Source of the DNA: Sphingobium faniae
GTDB taxonomy: Bacteria > Pseudomonadota > Alphaproteobacteria > Sphingomonadales > Sphingomonadaceae
NCBI GenBank assembly: GCA_900100475.1
Contig: FMTU01000006.1
Coordinates: 62,001 to 126,000 of the forward strand
Direction of reading: 5' to 3'
DNA: 64,000 nt
The position numbers and the translations under genes were made by a program. Positions within the stretch are counted from its first letter, which is position 1; the number at the start of each line of letters is the position of its first letter. A model generated the notes under the pieces. It was not told the DNA's origin. It was given only the letters and a program-made list of their open reading frames with translations, and made no database searches. Positions 43,809-51,555 of the stretch are shown in pieces.

Positions 43809-43830
43809 AAATGTTTCTGCAGCAACATTT
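43809..43830. promoter_or_regulatory. Palindrome AAATGTT-N8-AACATTT upstream of the oxygenase gene
   Basis: A perfect 7-8-7 inverted repeat lies 82 bp upstream of the start at 43727, in an AT-rich patch of the intergenic region. It has the size of an operator for a dimeric regulator and is placed to control the minus-strand group that includes the priming transferase. Confidence 0.45.
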
Positions 43831-43899
43831 CGGGAGTAATCATTATGGGAGAGGTCGCGCGAAGGCCGGGCGGAACGTCGGCTCCGCCCCTTCTTTCCG

Positions 43900-45516
43900 T
43901 CAGGCGTCGCGCCCGCCCGGTGTCGGCGCGCCGGGCATGGGCGGGACCGGCTGGGGCGGGGCGTCGGGATCATCTTCATGAATGTCGATGATGCCGCGCC
44001 CGACATGACTCTTGCGATAGCCATAGAGGAAATAGACGACGAGGCCCAGGCCTCCCCAGATCGGCAGCACGAGTTGCGCGTCGATGGGCAGGTTGAGGAA
44101 CAGGAACACGCACCCGATGGCGGCGGCGGGCGCGATCACCCAGATCAGCGGCGTACGGAACGGCCGGTGACGGTCCGCATCCCTTACGCGCAGCACCAGC
44201 ACGGCGACCGACACCATGAAGAAGGCGAAGAGTGTGCCGGAGTTCGATATGTCGGCGAGTTGGCCCACGGGGAGCAGCGCGGCTCCTATCGCGACGAAGA
44301 CGCCCGTCACCATGGTCACGACATGGGGCGTCCTGAAGCGGGGATGGATGCTGGCGAGCTTTTCGGGCAGCAGGCCGTCGCGGGCCATGACGAAGAAGAT
44401 GCGGGTCTGACCAAACATCATCATCAGGATGACCGACGGCAGGGCCAGATTGGCGGCAAGGCCCAGCGCATTGCCCACGACCGTCCAGTTGATCGCGCGC
44501 AGCACATGGGCCAGCGCCTCGTTCGAGCAGACCAGATCGCCCGCATGGGCGGCGGTGGCGCAGGCGGCGGCAAAGCCCTGCGATCCGGGCGCCACGGCCG
44601 CGCCATCGGGACCAAGCACCGGCTGCGCGCCGATCGCGCCGATCGCGCCAGCGGCGACGAACAGGTAGAAAATGGTGCAGATCGCAAGGCTGCCGATCAG
44701 GCCGATGGGCACGTTGCGCTGGGGATTGCGGGTTTCCTCGGCGGCGGTCGACACCGCGTCGAAACCGACATAGGCAAAGAAGATGGACGCCGCCGCGCCG
44801 ACGATGCCCAAGCCGCTGGTCCCTTCCGGCCCGAACCAGCCATTGGGCGCGAAAGGCGAGAAGTTGCCGCTGTCCAGAACCGGCAGGGTCAGCGCGATGA
44901 AGGCGGTCAGCGCCGCCACCTTGATCGCGACGAGCACGGCGTTGACGCGCGCGCTTTCGGTCGTGCCGATGATCAGCAGCGCCGTCACCGCCAGCGCGAT
45001 GACGATAGCCGGGATATTGATGACGCCATGGGTGAAGTCGGCATGGGGCATCAGGCCGTTCATGGTCCACACCGGGCCGGCGGACAGCGCCTGTGGCAGC
45101 TCCAGCCCGGTCACGCTTTTGAGGAGACCCATGAAATAGCCGGACCATCCCACCGACACGGCGCTGGCCGCGACCGCATATTCAAGGATGAGCGCCCAGC
45201 CCACCATCCAGGCCAGCAATTCGCCTACCACCGCGTAACTATAGGTATAGGCGGACCCGGACACCGGCACCATCGACGCCAGTTCGGAATAGCAGAGCGC
45301 GGCGAAGGCGCAGACCAGCCCCGCGATCACGAAGCTCCACATCATGCCCGGCCCCGCCTTTTGCGCGGCGGCGGCGGTCAGGACGAAGATGCCGGTACCG
45401 ATGACAGCGCCGACGCCCAGAAGCGTGAGCTGGACAGGCCCCAATGTCCGGGCGAGAGATTTTTTCTCCGCCGTGGCCAATATGGCGTCCAGAGGCTTGA
45501 TCCGCCCGAAAATCAT
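43900..45516 (-). CDS. APC-superfamily amino acid permease
   Basis: A 538-residue inner-membrane protein with twelve or more hydrophobic segments. Family marks are the TM1 motif GVGAVIGTGIFVLTAAAAQKAGPG near residue 35, YSELASMVPVSGSAYTYSY near 75, and the TM6 region IFFAYVGFDAVSTAAEETRNPQRNVP near 240. It resembles cationic-amino-acid/YfnA-like permeases. The hydrophilic Pro-rich tail (DDPDAPPQPVPPMPGAPTPG) is variable. It stands alone between the EPS locus and pgeF and is probably not part of either. Confidence 0.92.
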   Translation of the reverse strand: MIFGRIKPLDAILATAEKKSLARTLGPVQLTLLGVGAVIGTGIFVLTAAAAQKAGPGMMWSFVIAGLVCAFAALCYSELASMVPVSGSAYTYSYAVVGELLAWMVGWALILEYAVAASAVSVGWSGYFMGLLKSVTGLELPQALSAGPVWTMNGLMPHADFTHGVINIPAIVIALAVTALLIIGTTESARVNAVLVAIKVAALTAFIALTLPVLDSGNFSPFAPNGWFGPEGTSGLGIVGAAASIFFAYVGFDAVSTAAEETRNPQRNVPIGLIGSLAICTIFYLFVAAGAIGAIGAQPVLGPDGAAVAPGSQGFAAACATAAHAGDLVCSNEALAHVLRAINWTVVGNALGLAANLALPSVILMMMFGQTRIFFVMARDGLLPEKLASIHPRFRTPHVVTMVTGVFVAIGAALLPVGQLADISNSGTLFAFFMVSVAVLVLRVRDADRHRPFRTPLIWVIAPAAAIGCVFLFLNLPIDAQLVLPIWGGLGLVVYFLYGYRKSHVGRGIIDIHEDDPDAPPQPVPPMPGAPTPGGRDA

Positions 45517-45675
45517 GGTTGCAGCCCCTCAATCATCTTTTTTCCCCTGGAAAGCGGCGCAAGGCCACTTTTGCCAAACTGGCATGGGATCGGAAACTAT
45601 CGCCTAATCCGTCCCGCGCAAGTATGTTGCGTAGACGGGATATGCCTTTTCAACGCGCCGCAAAGGAAAACAGGG

Positions 45676-46437
45676 ATGATGGAATTGCTGCGGGCGCGGA
45701 ACCTGGCGGGCGTGACGCACGGCTTTGCGGGCAGGAAAGGCGGCGTTTCGCGCGGAGTCCATAGTGGCCTGAACGTGGGATTGGGGTCGCGGGACGAGCG
45801 GGAAGCCGTGCTGCACAACCGGGATCTGGCGCGCGACGCGCTGTTGCCGGGCGCGGCGCTGGTCACGGTGCGGCAGGTCCATTCGCCCGACGTGGTGACG
45901 GTCACGACCCCCATCCGGGAAGAGGAACGCCCGCCCGCCGACGCCATGGTGACGGACAGGCCGGGGCTGATATTGGGCGTATTGACGGCCGATTGCGTGC
46001 CGGTGCTCTTCGCGGACAGGCAGGCGCGCGTAGTCGGCGCGGCCCATGCGGGGTGGAAGGGCGCGATCGCGGGCGTCACCGACAATTGCATCACGGCGAT
46101 GGAGGCGCTGGGCGCGGCGCGAGACCATATCGCCTGCGCCATCGGCCCCTGCATCGGCCGGACGTCCTATGAAGTGACGGAGGATTTCGCCGCGCGGTTC
46201 GAACAGGACCATGCCGAAAACGCCCGCTTCTTCACGCCGGGACGCGAAGGCCATTGCCAGTTCGACATCGCCGCCTATGTGGCGTCGCGTCTGGCCGATG
46301 CGGGCATCCGTTCCATCGAGATGCTGGACGAGGATACTTATGGCCAGCCGGACCGCTTCTACAGCTATCGCCGGTCCTGCCATCGCGGCGAGGCGGATTA
46401 TGGCCGCCAGATTTCCATGATCGCGCTGGCGGATTAG
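45676..46437 (+). CDS. pgeF: PgeF/YfiH-family multicopper polyphenol oxidase-like protein
   Basis: A 253-residue protein from ATG 45676 (or the adjacent ATG 45679). Conserved motifs are GLNVGLGSRDE, VRQVHSPDVV, LTADCVPVLFAD with the metal-binding Cys, and VGAAHAGWKGAIAG. E. coli YfiH (PgeF) is described as a peptidoglycan-editing factor that prevents mis-incorporation of amino acids into cell-wall precursors. Human LACC1 and other relatives act on purine nucleosides. The precise reaction here is unknown. The gene is monocistronic by spacing; the next gene starts 109 bp downstream. Confidence 0.92.
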   Translation: MMELLRARNLAGVTHGFAGRKGGVSRGVHSGLNVGLGSRDEREAVLHNRDLARDALLPGAALVTVRQVHSPDVVTVTTPIREEERPPADAMVTDRPGLILGVLTADCVPVLFADRQARVVGAAHAGWKGAIAGVTDNCITAMEALGAARDHIACAIGPCIGRTSYEVTEDFAARFEQDHAENARFFTPGREGHCQFDIAAYVASRLADAGIRSIEMLDEDTYGQPDRFYSYRRSCHRGEADYGRQISMIALAD

Positions 46438-46546
46438 CGACCCCTTCGCCTCCCGGCTTTTCCGATCGCCTCCATTGGGCCGGCCTATTACGCCTCCTTA
46501 ATATCTGGCCGCTAAAAGGCGGGCGACGCCCCGGACCGGACCGCCC

Positions 46547-47521
46547 ATGACTATGCTGCTCATCACCGTCGACACGGAATTGTCCGCCGCGCTTTACCAG
46601 CGCGGCGTGGGGCTGGAGGAGAATTTGCACCGTTCCATCCGGGGCGAGGTGGACGGCCAGCGCTATGGCATAGAGTGGCAGATGACGCTGATGGAGCGGC
46701 ATGGCCTGAAGGGCGTCTTCTTTCTCGATCCCATGCCCGCCTTGCTTTACGGTTCCGGGTTCCTGAAACCCGTGGTCGATGCGGTCGCGGGGCGCGGCCA
46801 TGAGATCCAGTTGCATATCCATAGCGAATGGCTGCGATGGGCGAAAATATCGCCGGTCGGCGGACGGCAGGGCCGGAATATCGGAGATTTTTCGCTGGCC
46901 GACCAGACGCTGCTGCTGGGCCTTGGCAAGAGCCTGCTGGAAGAGGCGGGCGCGCCCGCCATCACCGCCTTTCGCGCCGGGAATTTCGGTGCGAACGACG
47001 ATACGCTGCGCGCGCTGGCGCAGGTCGGCATCGCGTGGGACAGCAGCGTCAATCCCACCTATCTGGGCAGCGATTGCGCCATTTCCATGGATGGCCTTGC
47101 CGGGCCGCGGCGTACCTTCGGCGTTACCGAAATTCCGGTTTCGGGCATAGCCGACCGTCCGGGCCGCTTCCGCCCCGCGCAGATTTGCGCCATGTCCGCC
47201 GCCGAAATGCGCGCGGGCCTGCGCCATGCCGCCAGGGAACAACAGGCGGCCTTCGTCGTCGTCACCCACAGTTTCGAAATGCTCTCCCGCGACCGGGCAC
47301 GGCCCAACCGCGCCGTAATGCGCAGGTTCGAGCGATTGTGCGAGGAAGCGCAGCGCCTTCCCGGTATCAGGACAGGGGGCTTTGCCGATCTTGCCCCTTC
47401 GCTGGACAATGACGTCCCCGGCTTCACGCTGGCGCAACCCAGTCGTACGCGCACCGCATCGCGCATGGTCCAGCAACTCTGGGCCAACTGGCGCTATGAA
47501 CGAAAGCTGGTCCCGGCGTGA
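46547..47521 (+). CDS. NodB-like polysaccharide deacetylase family protein
   Basis: A 324-residue protein from ATG 46547 without signal peptide. Markers of the carbohydrate esterase 4 fold are MLLITVDTE at the N-terminus (catalytic/metal Asp), HEIQLHIHSEW near residue 85 for the two metal His, AFRAGNFGANDDTLRAL near 145, and VVTHSFEM near 245. It would remove acetyl groups from a cell-surface or precursor glycan, though lack of a signal peptide suggests a cytoplasmic or lipid-linked substrate. No other glycan gene is adjacent; it lies 4 kb from the EPS locus. Confidence 0.85.
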   Translation: MTMLLITVDTELSAALYQRGVGLEENLHRSIRGEVDGQRYGIEWQMTLMERHGLKGVFFLDPMPALLYGSGFLKPVVDAVAGRGHEIQLHIHSEWLRWAKISPVGGRQGRNIGDFSLADQTLLLGLGKSLLEEAGAPAITAFRAGNFGANDDTLRALAQVGIAWDSSVNPTYLGSDCAISMDGLAGPRRTFGVTEIPVSGIADRPGRFRPAQICAMSAAEMRAGLRHAAREQQAAFVVVTHSFEMLSRDRARPNRAVMRRFERLCEEAQRLPGIRTGGFADLAPSLDNDVPGFTLAQPSRTRTASRMVQQLWANWRYERKLVPA

Positions 47522-47572
47522 AGCCTTGACGCCCGCGCCACCCCGCTGACTCTGCTTTCTTCCGTTTTGCCC

Positions 47573-47603
47573 TTGACCTTCCAACGATGGGAAGCCCCAT
47601 CTT
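47573..47603 (+). promoter_or_regulatory. CueR/MerR-type promoter of copA
   Basis: TTGACC at 47573-47578 and CATCTT at 47598-47603 are separated by 19 bp, the overlong spacer diagnostic of MerR-family promoters. The spacer carries the dyad CTTCC-N7-GGAAG, close to known CueR boxes (ACCTTCC...GGAAGG). The copA start is 38 bp downstream and the cueR-like gene follows copA. Confidence 0.82.
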
Positions 47604-47641
47604 GAGGGGGAAATGATTTCCCAGGGACAAGGAAGCGGGTC

Positions 47642-50122
47642 ATGAACGCCCCATTCGAACCGCAACGCGCCAGCACCGCGCCAATCACCCTGCCGGTCGA
47701 AGGCATGACCTGCGCGTCCTGCGTCGGTCGCGTCGAAAAGGCGCTGGCCGCTGTCGCAGGCGTTGGCTCCGTCAGCGTCAACCTCGCGACGGAGCGGGCG
47801 GATATTCGCCCCGCCGGCCCGGTCGATGCACAGGCTCTGATGCAGGCGTTGGTGCAGGCCGTCGAAGGGGCGGGCTATCATGTCCCTTCCGCCGCCACGG
47901 AACTGGCCATTGACGGCATGACCTGCGCGTCCTGCGTGGCGCGCGTGGAAAAGGCGCTGAAGGCCGTTCCCGGCGTCACCGAAGCGACGGTCAATCTCGC
48001 CACCGAGCGCGCGAGCGTGCGCGGCACGGCGGATGCGGCGGCGGTCGTGGCGGCGGTGGCTTCGATCGGCTATGCCGCACACCCCATCGGCGCGAGCAGC
48101 GCCGACAGCGACGAAGCCGCGCAGCGCAAGGACGCGGAACGGGCCGGACTGAAGCGCGACCTGACCATGGCGGCGGCGCTCACCCTTCCCGTCTTTGTGC
48201 TGGAGATGGGTTCGCATCTCATTCCCGGCGCGCACGATCTCATCATGCGGACAGTCGGCATGGAATGGAGTTGGTATCTCCAGTTCGCGCTGACGACGCT
48301 GGTGCTCCTCATTCCGGGCTTTCGTTTCTATGCGAGAGGTATTCCGGCGCTGCTCCGCCTGGCCCCCGACATGAACTCGCTGGTCGCGGTGGGGACGCTG
48401 GCGGCCTATTCCTATTCACTGGTCGCGACCTTCATGCCGGGGCTGCTGCCCGCAGGCACGGTGAACGTCTATTATGAGGCGGCGGCGGTGATCGTCACGC
48501 TGATCCTGCTCGGCCGCTTTCTGGAAGCGCGCGCCAAGGGCCGCGCGTCCGATGCGATCAGGCGGCTGGTCGGGATGCAGGCAAAGACGGCCCGCGTCCG
48601 GCGCGGCGACGGGCTTCGGGAAATCCCCATCGTCGAAGTGATGTCCGGCGACATCATCGAGGTCCGCCCCGGCGAACGCATTCCCGTCGATGGCGAAGTG
48701 ACCGGCGGGGAAAGCTATGTCGACGAATCCATGATCACCGGCGAACCCCTTGCGGTCGCCAAATCAACCGGCAGCGCACTGGTCGGCGGCACCGTCAACC
48801 AGAAGGGCGCGCTGACATTCCGCGCGACGGCCGTGGGGGACGCGACGATGCTGGCGCAGATCATCCGCATGGTCGAACAGGCGCAAGGATCGAAGCTGCC
48901 GATTCAGGCGCTGGTCGACAAGGTGACGATGTGGTTCGTTCCGGCGGTGATGGCGGTGGCGGCGCTGACCTTCATAATGTGGCTTGCCTTTGGGCCTGCC
49001 CCGGCGCTGACCTTCGCGCTGGTCAATGCGGTGGCGGTGCTGATCATCGCCTGCCCCTGCGCCATGGGCCTCGCCACGCCCACCTCGATCATGGTGGGCA
49101 CCGGACGCGGCGCCGAACTCGGCATCCTGTTCCGCAAGGGCGAGGCCCTGCAATTGCTGAAGGACGCCAAGGTGGTCGCCGTGGACAAGACCGGCACACT
49201 GACCGAAGGACGGCCCGCGCTGACCGATCTTGAGATCGCCGCAGGGTTTGAGCGCCAACAGGTGCTGGGCCGGATCGCCGCTGTCGAGGCGAAGTCGGAA
49301 CATCCCATCGCCCGCGCCATCGTCGAGGCGGCGGAGGGCGAAGGGATCGTCCTTCCCGAAATCGGCGCCTTCGAATCCGTCACCGGCTTTGGCGTCAGGG
49401 CGGAGATCGGCGGGGAGCCGGTGCAGGTCGGCGCGGATCGCTATATGCGCGAACTGGGGCTGGACGTCAGCCCGTTCACCGCGACCGCCGCGCGGCTCGG
49501 CGATGAAGGCAAGACGCCGCTCTATGCCGCCATGGGTGGGCGGCTGGCGGCGATCGTCGCGGTCGCCGATCCGATCAAGGACAGCACGCCCGACGCGATC
49601 GCCGCGCTGCATGCGCTGGGTCTCAAGGTCGCGATGATCACTGGCGACAACCGCCGCACCGCACACGCCATCGCGCGCAAACTCGGCATCGACGAAGTGG
49701 CGGCCGAAGTCCTGCCCCAGGGCAAGGTCGAGGCCGTGCGCAGGCTGAAGGCGGACCATGGGCGGCTGGCCTTCATCGGGGACGGCATCAACGACGCGCC
49801 CGCGCTGGCGGAAGCCGATGTCGGGCTGGCCGTCGGCAACGGCACGGATGTCGCGATGGAGGCGGCGGACGTCGTGTTGATGTCGGGCAGCCTGAAAGGC
49901 GTTCCCACGGCCATCGCCCTGTCGCGCGCCACCATCGGCAATATCCGGCAGAACCTGTTCTGGGCCTTCGCCTATAATATAGCGCTGATTCCCGTGGCGG
50001 CTGGGGTGCTGTACCCGGCCTGGGGCCTGTTGCTGTCACCGGTTTTCGCCGCGGGCGCGATGGCGCTTTCCAGCGTGTTCGTGCTGGCCAACGCCTTGCG
50101 GCTACGCCGGTTTCAGCCGTAA
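47642..50122 (+). CDS. copA: Copper-exporting P1B-type ATPase
   Basis: An 826-residue inner-membrane pump that expels Cu(I) from the cytoplasm. Two N-terminal HMA domains each have GMTCASC (near residues 20 and 92). Eight membrane segments follow, with the ion site [14 protein letters not shown] near 470. Other marks are the phosphorylation motif DKTGTLT near 514, SEHPIA near 555, and the hinge [16 protein letters not shown] near 713. The start ATG 47642 follows AAGGAAG. Regulation is by the CueR-type promoter at 47573-47603 and the regulator encoded 30 bp downstream. Confidence 0.97.
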   Translation: MNAPFEPQRASTAPITLPVEGMTCASCVGRVEKALAAVAGVGSVSVNLATERADIRPAGPVDAQALMQALVQAVEGAGYHVPSAATELAIDGMTCASCVARVEKALKAVPGVTEATVNLATERASVRGTADAAAVVAAVASIGYAAHPIGASSADSDEAAQRKDAERAGLKRDLTMAAALTLPVFVLEMGSHLIPGAHDLIMRTVGMEWSWYLQFALTTLVLLIPGFRFYARGIPALLRLAPDMNSLVAVGTLAAYSYSLVATFMPGLLPAGTVNVYYEAAAVIVTLILLGRFLEARAKGRASDAIRRLVGMQAKTARVRRGDGLREIPIVEVMSGDIIEVRPGERIPVDGEVTGGESYVDESMITGEPLAVAKSTGSALVGGTVNQKGALTFRATAVGDATMLAQIIRMVEQAQGSKLPIQALVDKVTMWFVPAVMAVAALTFIMWLAFGPAPALTFALVNAVAVLIIACPCAMGLATPTSIMVGTGRGAELGILFRKGEALQLLKDAKVVAVDKTGTLTEGRPALTDLEIAAGFERQQVLGRIAAVEAKSEHPIARAIVEAAEGEGIVLPEIGAFESVTGFGVRAEIGGEPVQVGADRYMRELGLDVSPFTATAARLGDEGKTPLYAAMGGRLAAIVAVADPIKDSTPDAIAALHALGLKVAMITGDNRRTAHAIARKLGIDEVAAEVLPQGKVEAVRRLKADHGRLAFIGDGINDAPALAEADVGLAVGNGTDVAMEAADVVLMSGSLKGVPTAIALSRATIGNIRQNLFWAFAYNIALIPVAAGVLYPAWGLLLSPVFAAGAMALSSVFVLANALRLRRFQP

Positions 50123-50152
50123 ACAGACCGCCAGCCATGCAGGAGGCGACAG

Positions 50153-50596
50153 ATGAACATCGGACAGGCCGCGAAAGCCTCTGGCGTATCGGCCAAGATG
50201 ATCCGCTATTATGAGCAGACCGGCCTGATCCCACCGGCCGACCGGACGGAATCCGGCTATCGCGATTATGCCGATTCCGATGTGCATATGCTGCGCTTCA
50301 TCCGGCGCGCGCGCGATCTGGGCTTTCAGGTGGCGGAGATCGACGAGCTGCTCAGCCTCTGGCGCGACCGGGACCGCCAGAGCGCCGATGTGAAGCGCAT
50401 CACGGCAACCCATATCGAAGAACTTCGGCGCAAGATCGCCAGTCTGGAGCAGATGGCCGACACGCTCCAGACGCTGAGCGATTGCTGCGCTGGCGATCAT
50501 CGACCCGATTGCCCGATTCTGGCCGATCTGGAAAACGCCACGGACGCATCGCAGGCCAAAGGTCGTGCAGATGGCCTGAAGCGCCTCCCGCGCTAG
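50153..50596 (+). CDS. cueR: MerR-family copper-responsive regulator
   Basis: A 147-residue protein with the MerR helix-turn-helix MNIGQAAKASGVSAKMIRYYEQTGLI, a dimerisation helix near residues 80-110, and the metal loop CCAGDHRPDC. In that loop two Cys are separated by seven residues, the CueR pattern for Cu(I)/Ag(I)/Au(I) sensing. It is encoded directly after copA and should activate the copA promoter with its 19-bp spacer. The C-terminal 25 residues beyond the loop are variable. Its TAG stop coincides with the left end of a palindromic repeat element. Confidence 0.95.
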   Translation: MNIGQAAKASGVSAKMIRYYEQTGLIPPADRTESGYRDYADSDVHMLRFIRRARDLGFQVAEIDELLSLWRDRDRQSADVKRITATHIEELRRKIASLEQMADTLQTLSDCCAGDHRPDCPILADLENATDASQAKGRADGLKRLPR

Positions 50597-50697
50597 TGAT
50601 TTCGAGCCAGATGGAATCATCTGGCGACTCGGAAATCACGGTAATCAAAGGATCATTTAGAGTCGTTTCGGTTCAATCAGAACCGGAACGACTCTAA
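50593..50697. repeat. Palindromic repeat element, copy 2 (two hairpins)
   Basis: The second copy of the element at 4513-4618. The first hairpin is GATTTCGAG + CCAGATG-GAAT-CATCTGG + CTCGGAAATC; the second pairs TTAGAGTCGTT...GGTTC with GAACC...AACGACTCTAA. The left end CTAG includes the TAG stop of cueR (50594-50596). The stems are better paired here than in copy 1. Confidence 0.87.
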
Positions 50698-50753
50698 GAC
50701 CGATCAATCCGACGCCCTTGCCGCGAAAATCCCGTCCCTGACAGGCGCCGGCG

Positions 50754-51398
50754 TCAGCGGGGCGGCGATTTTCCGCTGACCGCGCCCTCGGCTCTTGTTC
50801 CGATTCCCCGCTCGATCAGATCATTGGCGATGGCCGCCACCTCTTCAACCGGGCGGCTGTCGTCCCACACGCCGAAACGCAGTCCCAGAAACACGTTCAT
50901 CCCCATGATCGCCCAGGCATGGACTTCGTCCGGATCGGCGCCGACTTCGTCACGGGCGGCGGCTTCGCGCAAACGGTCCAATATGCGCGCGGCCGTGTTT
51001 TCATAATGGGAACGATAGGCCGCCTGATCGACGAATTCCGCTTCGTCGATGATGCGGTAGATTTCCTTATTGCCTCGCGTGAACTCCAGAAAGCTCAGCA
51101 GGCCCAGCCGTTCCGCGTCGATCCCGTCGCGCGCCTGCGCGATGCGCGGCCCGACATAGTCGCGGACCTGCCCCGACATATCCGCCACCAGCGCCCGGAA
51201 GATATCGTTCTTGGTATCGAAATAGGTGTAGAATGTGCCCAGCGCGCATCCTGCCCTCCGGGTGATCCCGCTGATCGACCCATCGTGAAACCCCTTCTCG
51301 CCAAATTCTTCCGCCGCCGCCGACAAGAGCGCCCGACGGGTCCGTTCCCCGCGCGCCGTGCGCGGCGTCTTGTCTTTCTCGCCCGCCGATTCAGTCAT
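50754..51398 (-). CDS. TetR-family transcriptional regulator
   Basis: A 214-residue protein; I chose ATG 51398 (MTESAGEKDK), which has GAGGA six bases upstream, over ATG 51404. The N-terminal helix-turn-helix reads RRALLSAAAEEFGEKGFHDGSISGITRRAGCALGTFYTYFDTKNDIF (about residues 24-70), followed by an all-helical ligand domain. It is divergent from the TonB-dependent receptor at 51556; the palindrome at 51467-51488 between them is a likely operator. It probably represses the receptor/MFS genes and itself until a nutrient ligand binds. Ligand unknown. Confidence 0.92.
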   Translation of the reverse strand: MTESAGEKDKTPRTARGERTRRALLSAAAEEFGEKGFHDGSISGITRRAGCALGTFYTYFDTKNDIFRALVADMSGQVRDYVGPRIAQARDGIDAERLGLLSFLEFTRGNKEIYRIIDEAEFVDQAAYRSHYENTAARILDRLREAAARDEVGADPDEVHAWAIMGMNVFLGLRFGVWDDSRPVEEVAAIANDLIERGIGTRAEGAVSGKSPPR

Positions 51399-51466
51399 CC
51401 TCATTCCTCGCAATCTGTGTTCTTTTTGCCGCAGCGGCCGTGCTTCCGTCCCGCATTCCTATTTCA

Positions 51467-51488
51467 AGTTGAAAGTCGGTTCAACTTT
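51467..51488. promoter_or_regulatory. Likely TetR operator
   Basis: AAGTTGAA-N6-TTCAACTT is a perfect 8-6-8 inverted repeat, almost midway between the divergent tetR-type and TonB-receptor genes. Size and symmetry are typical of TetR-family operators. Confidence 0.65.
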
Positions 51489-51555
51489 CATTATCGAATC
51501 GGAAGTCAGTTTCACAACCCGGTCCAGCGGGCATTATTTTCAGGAGAGGAACCCC

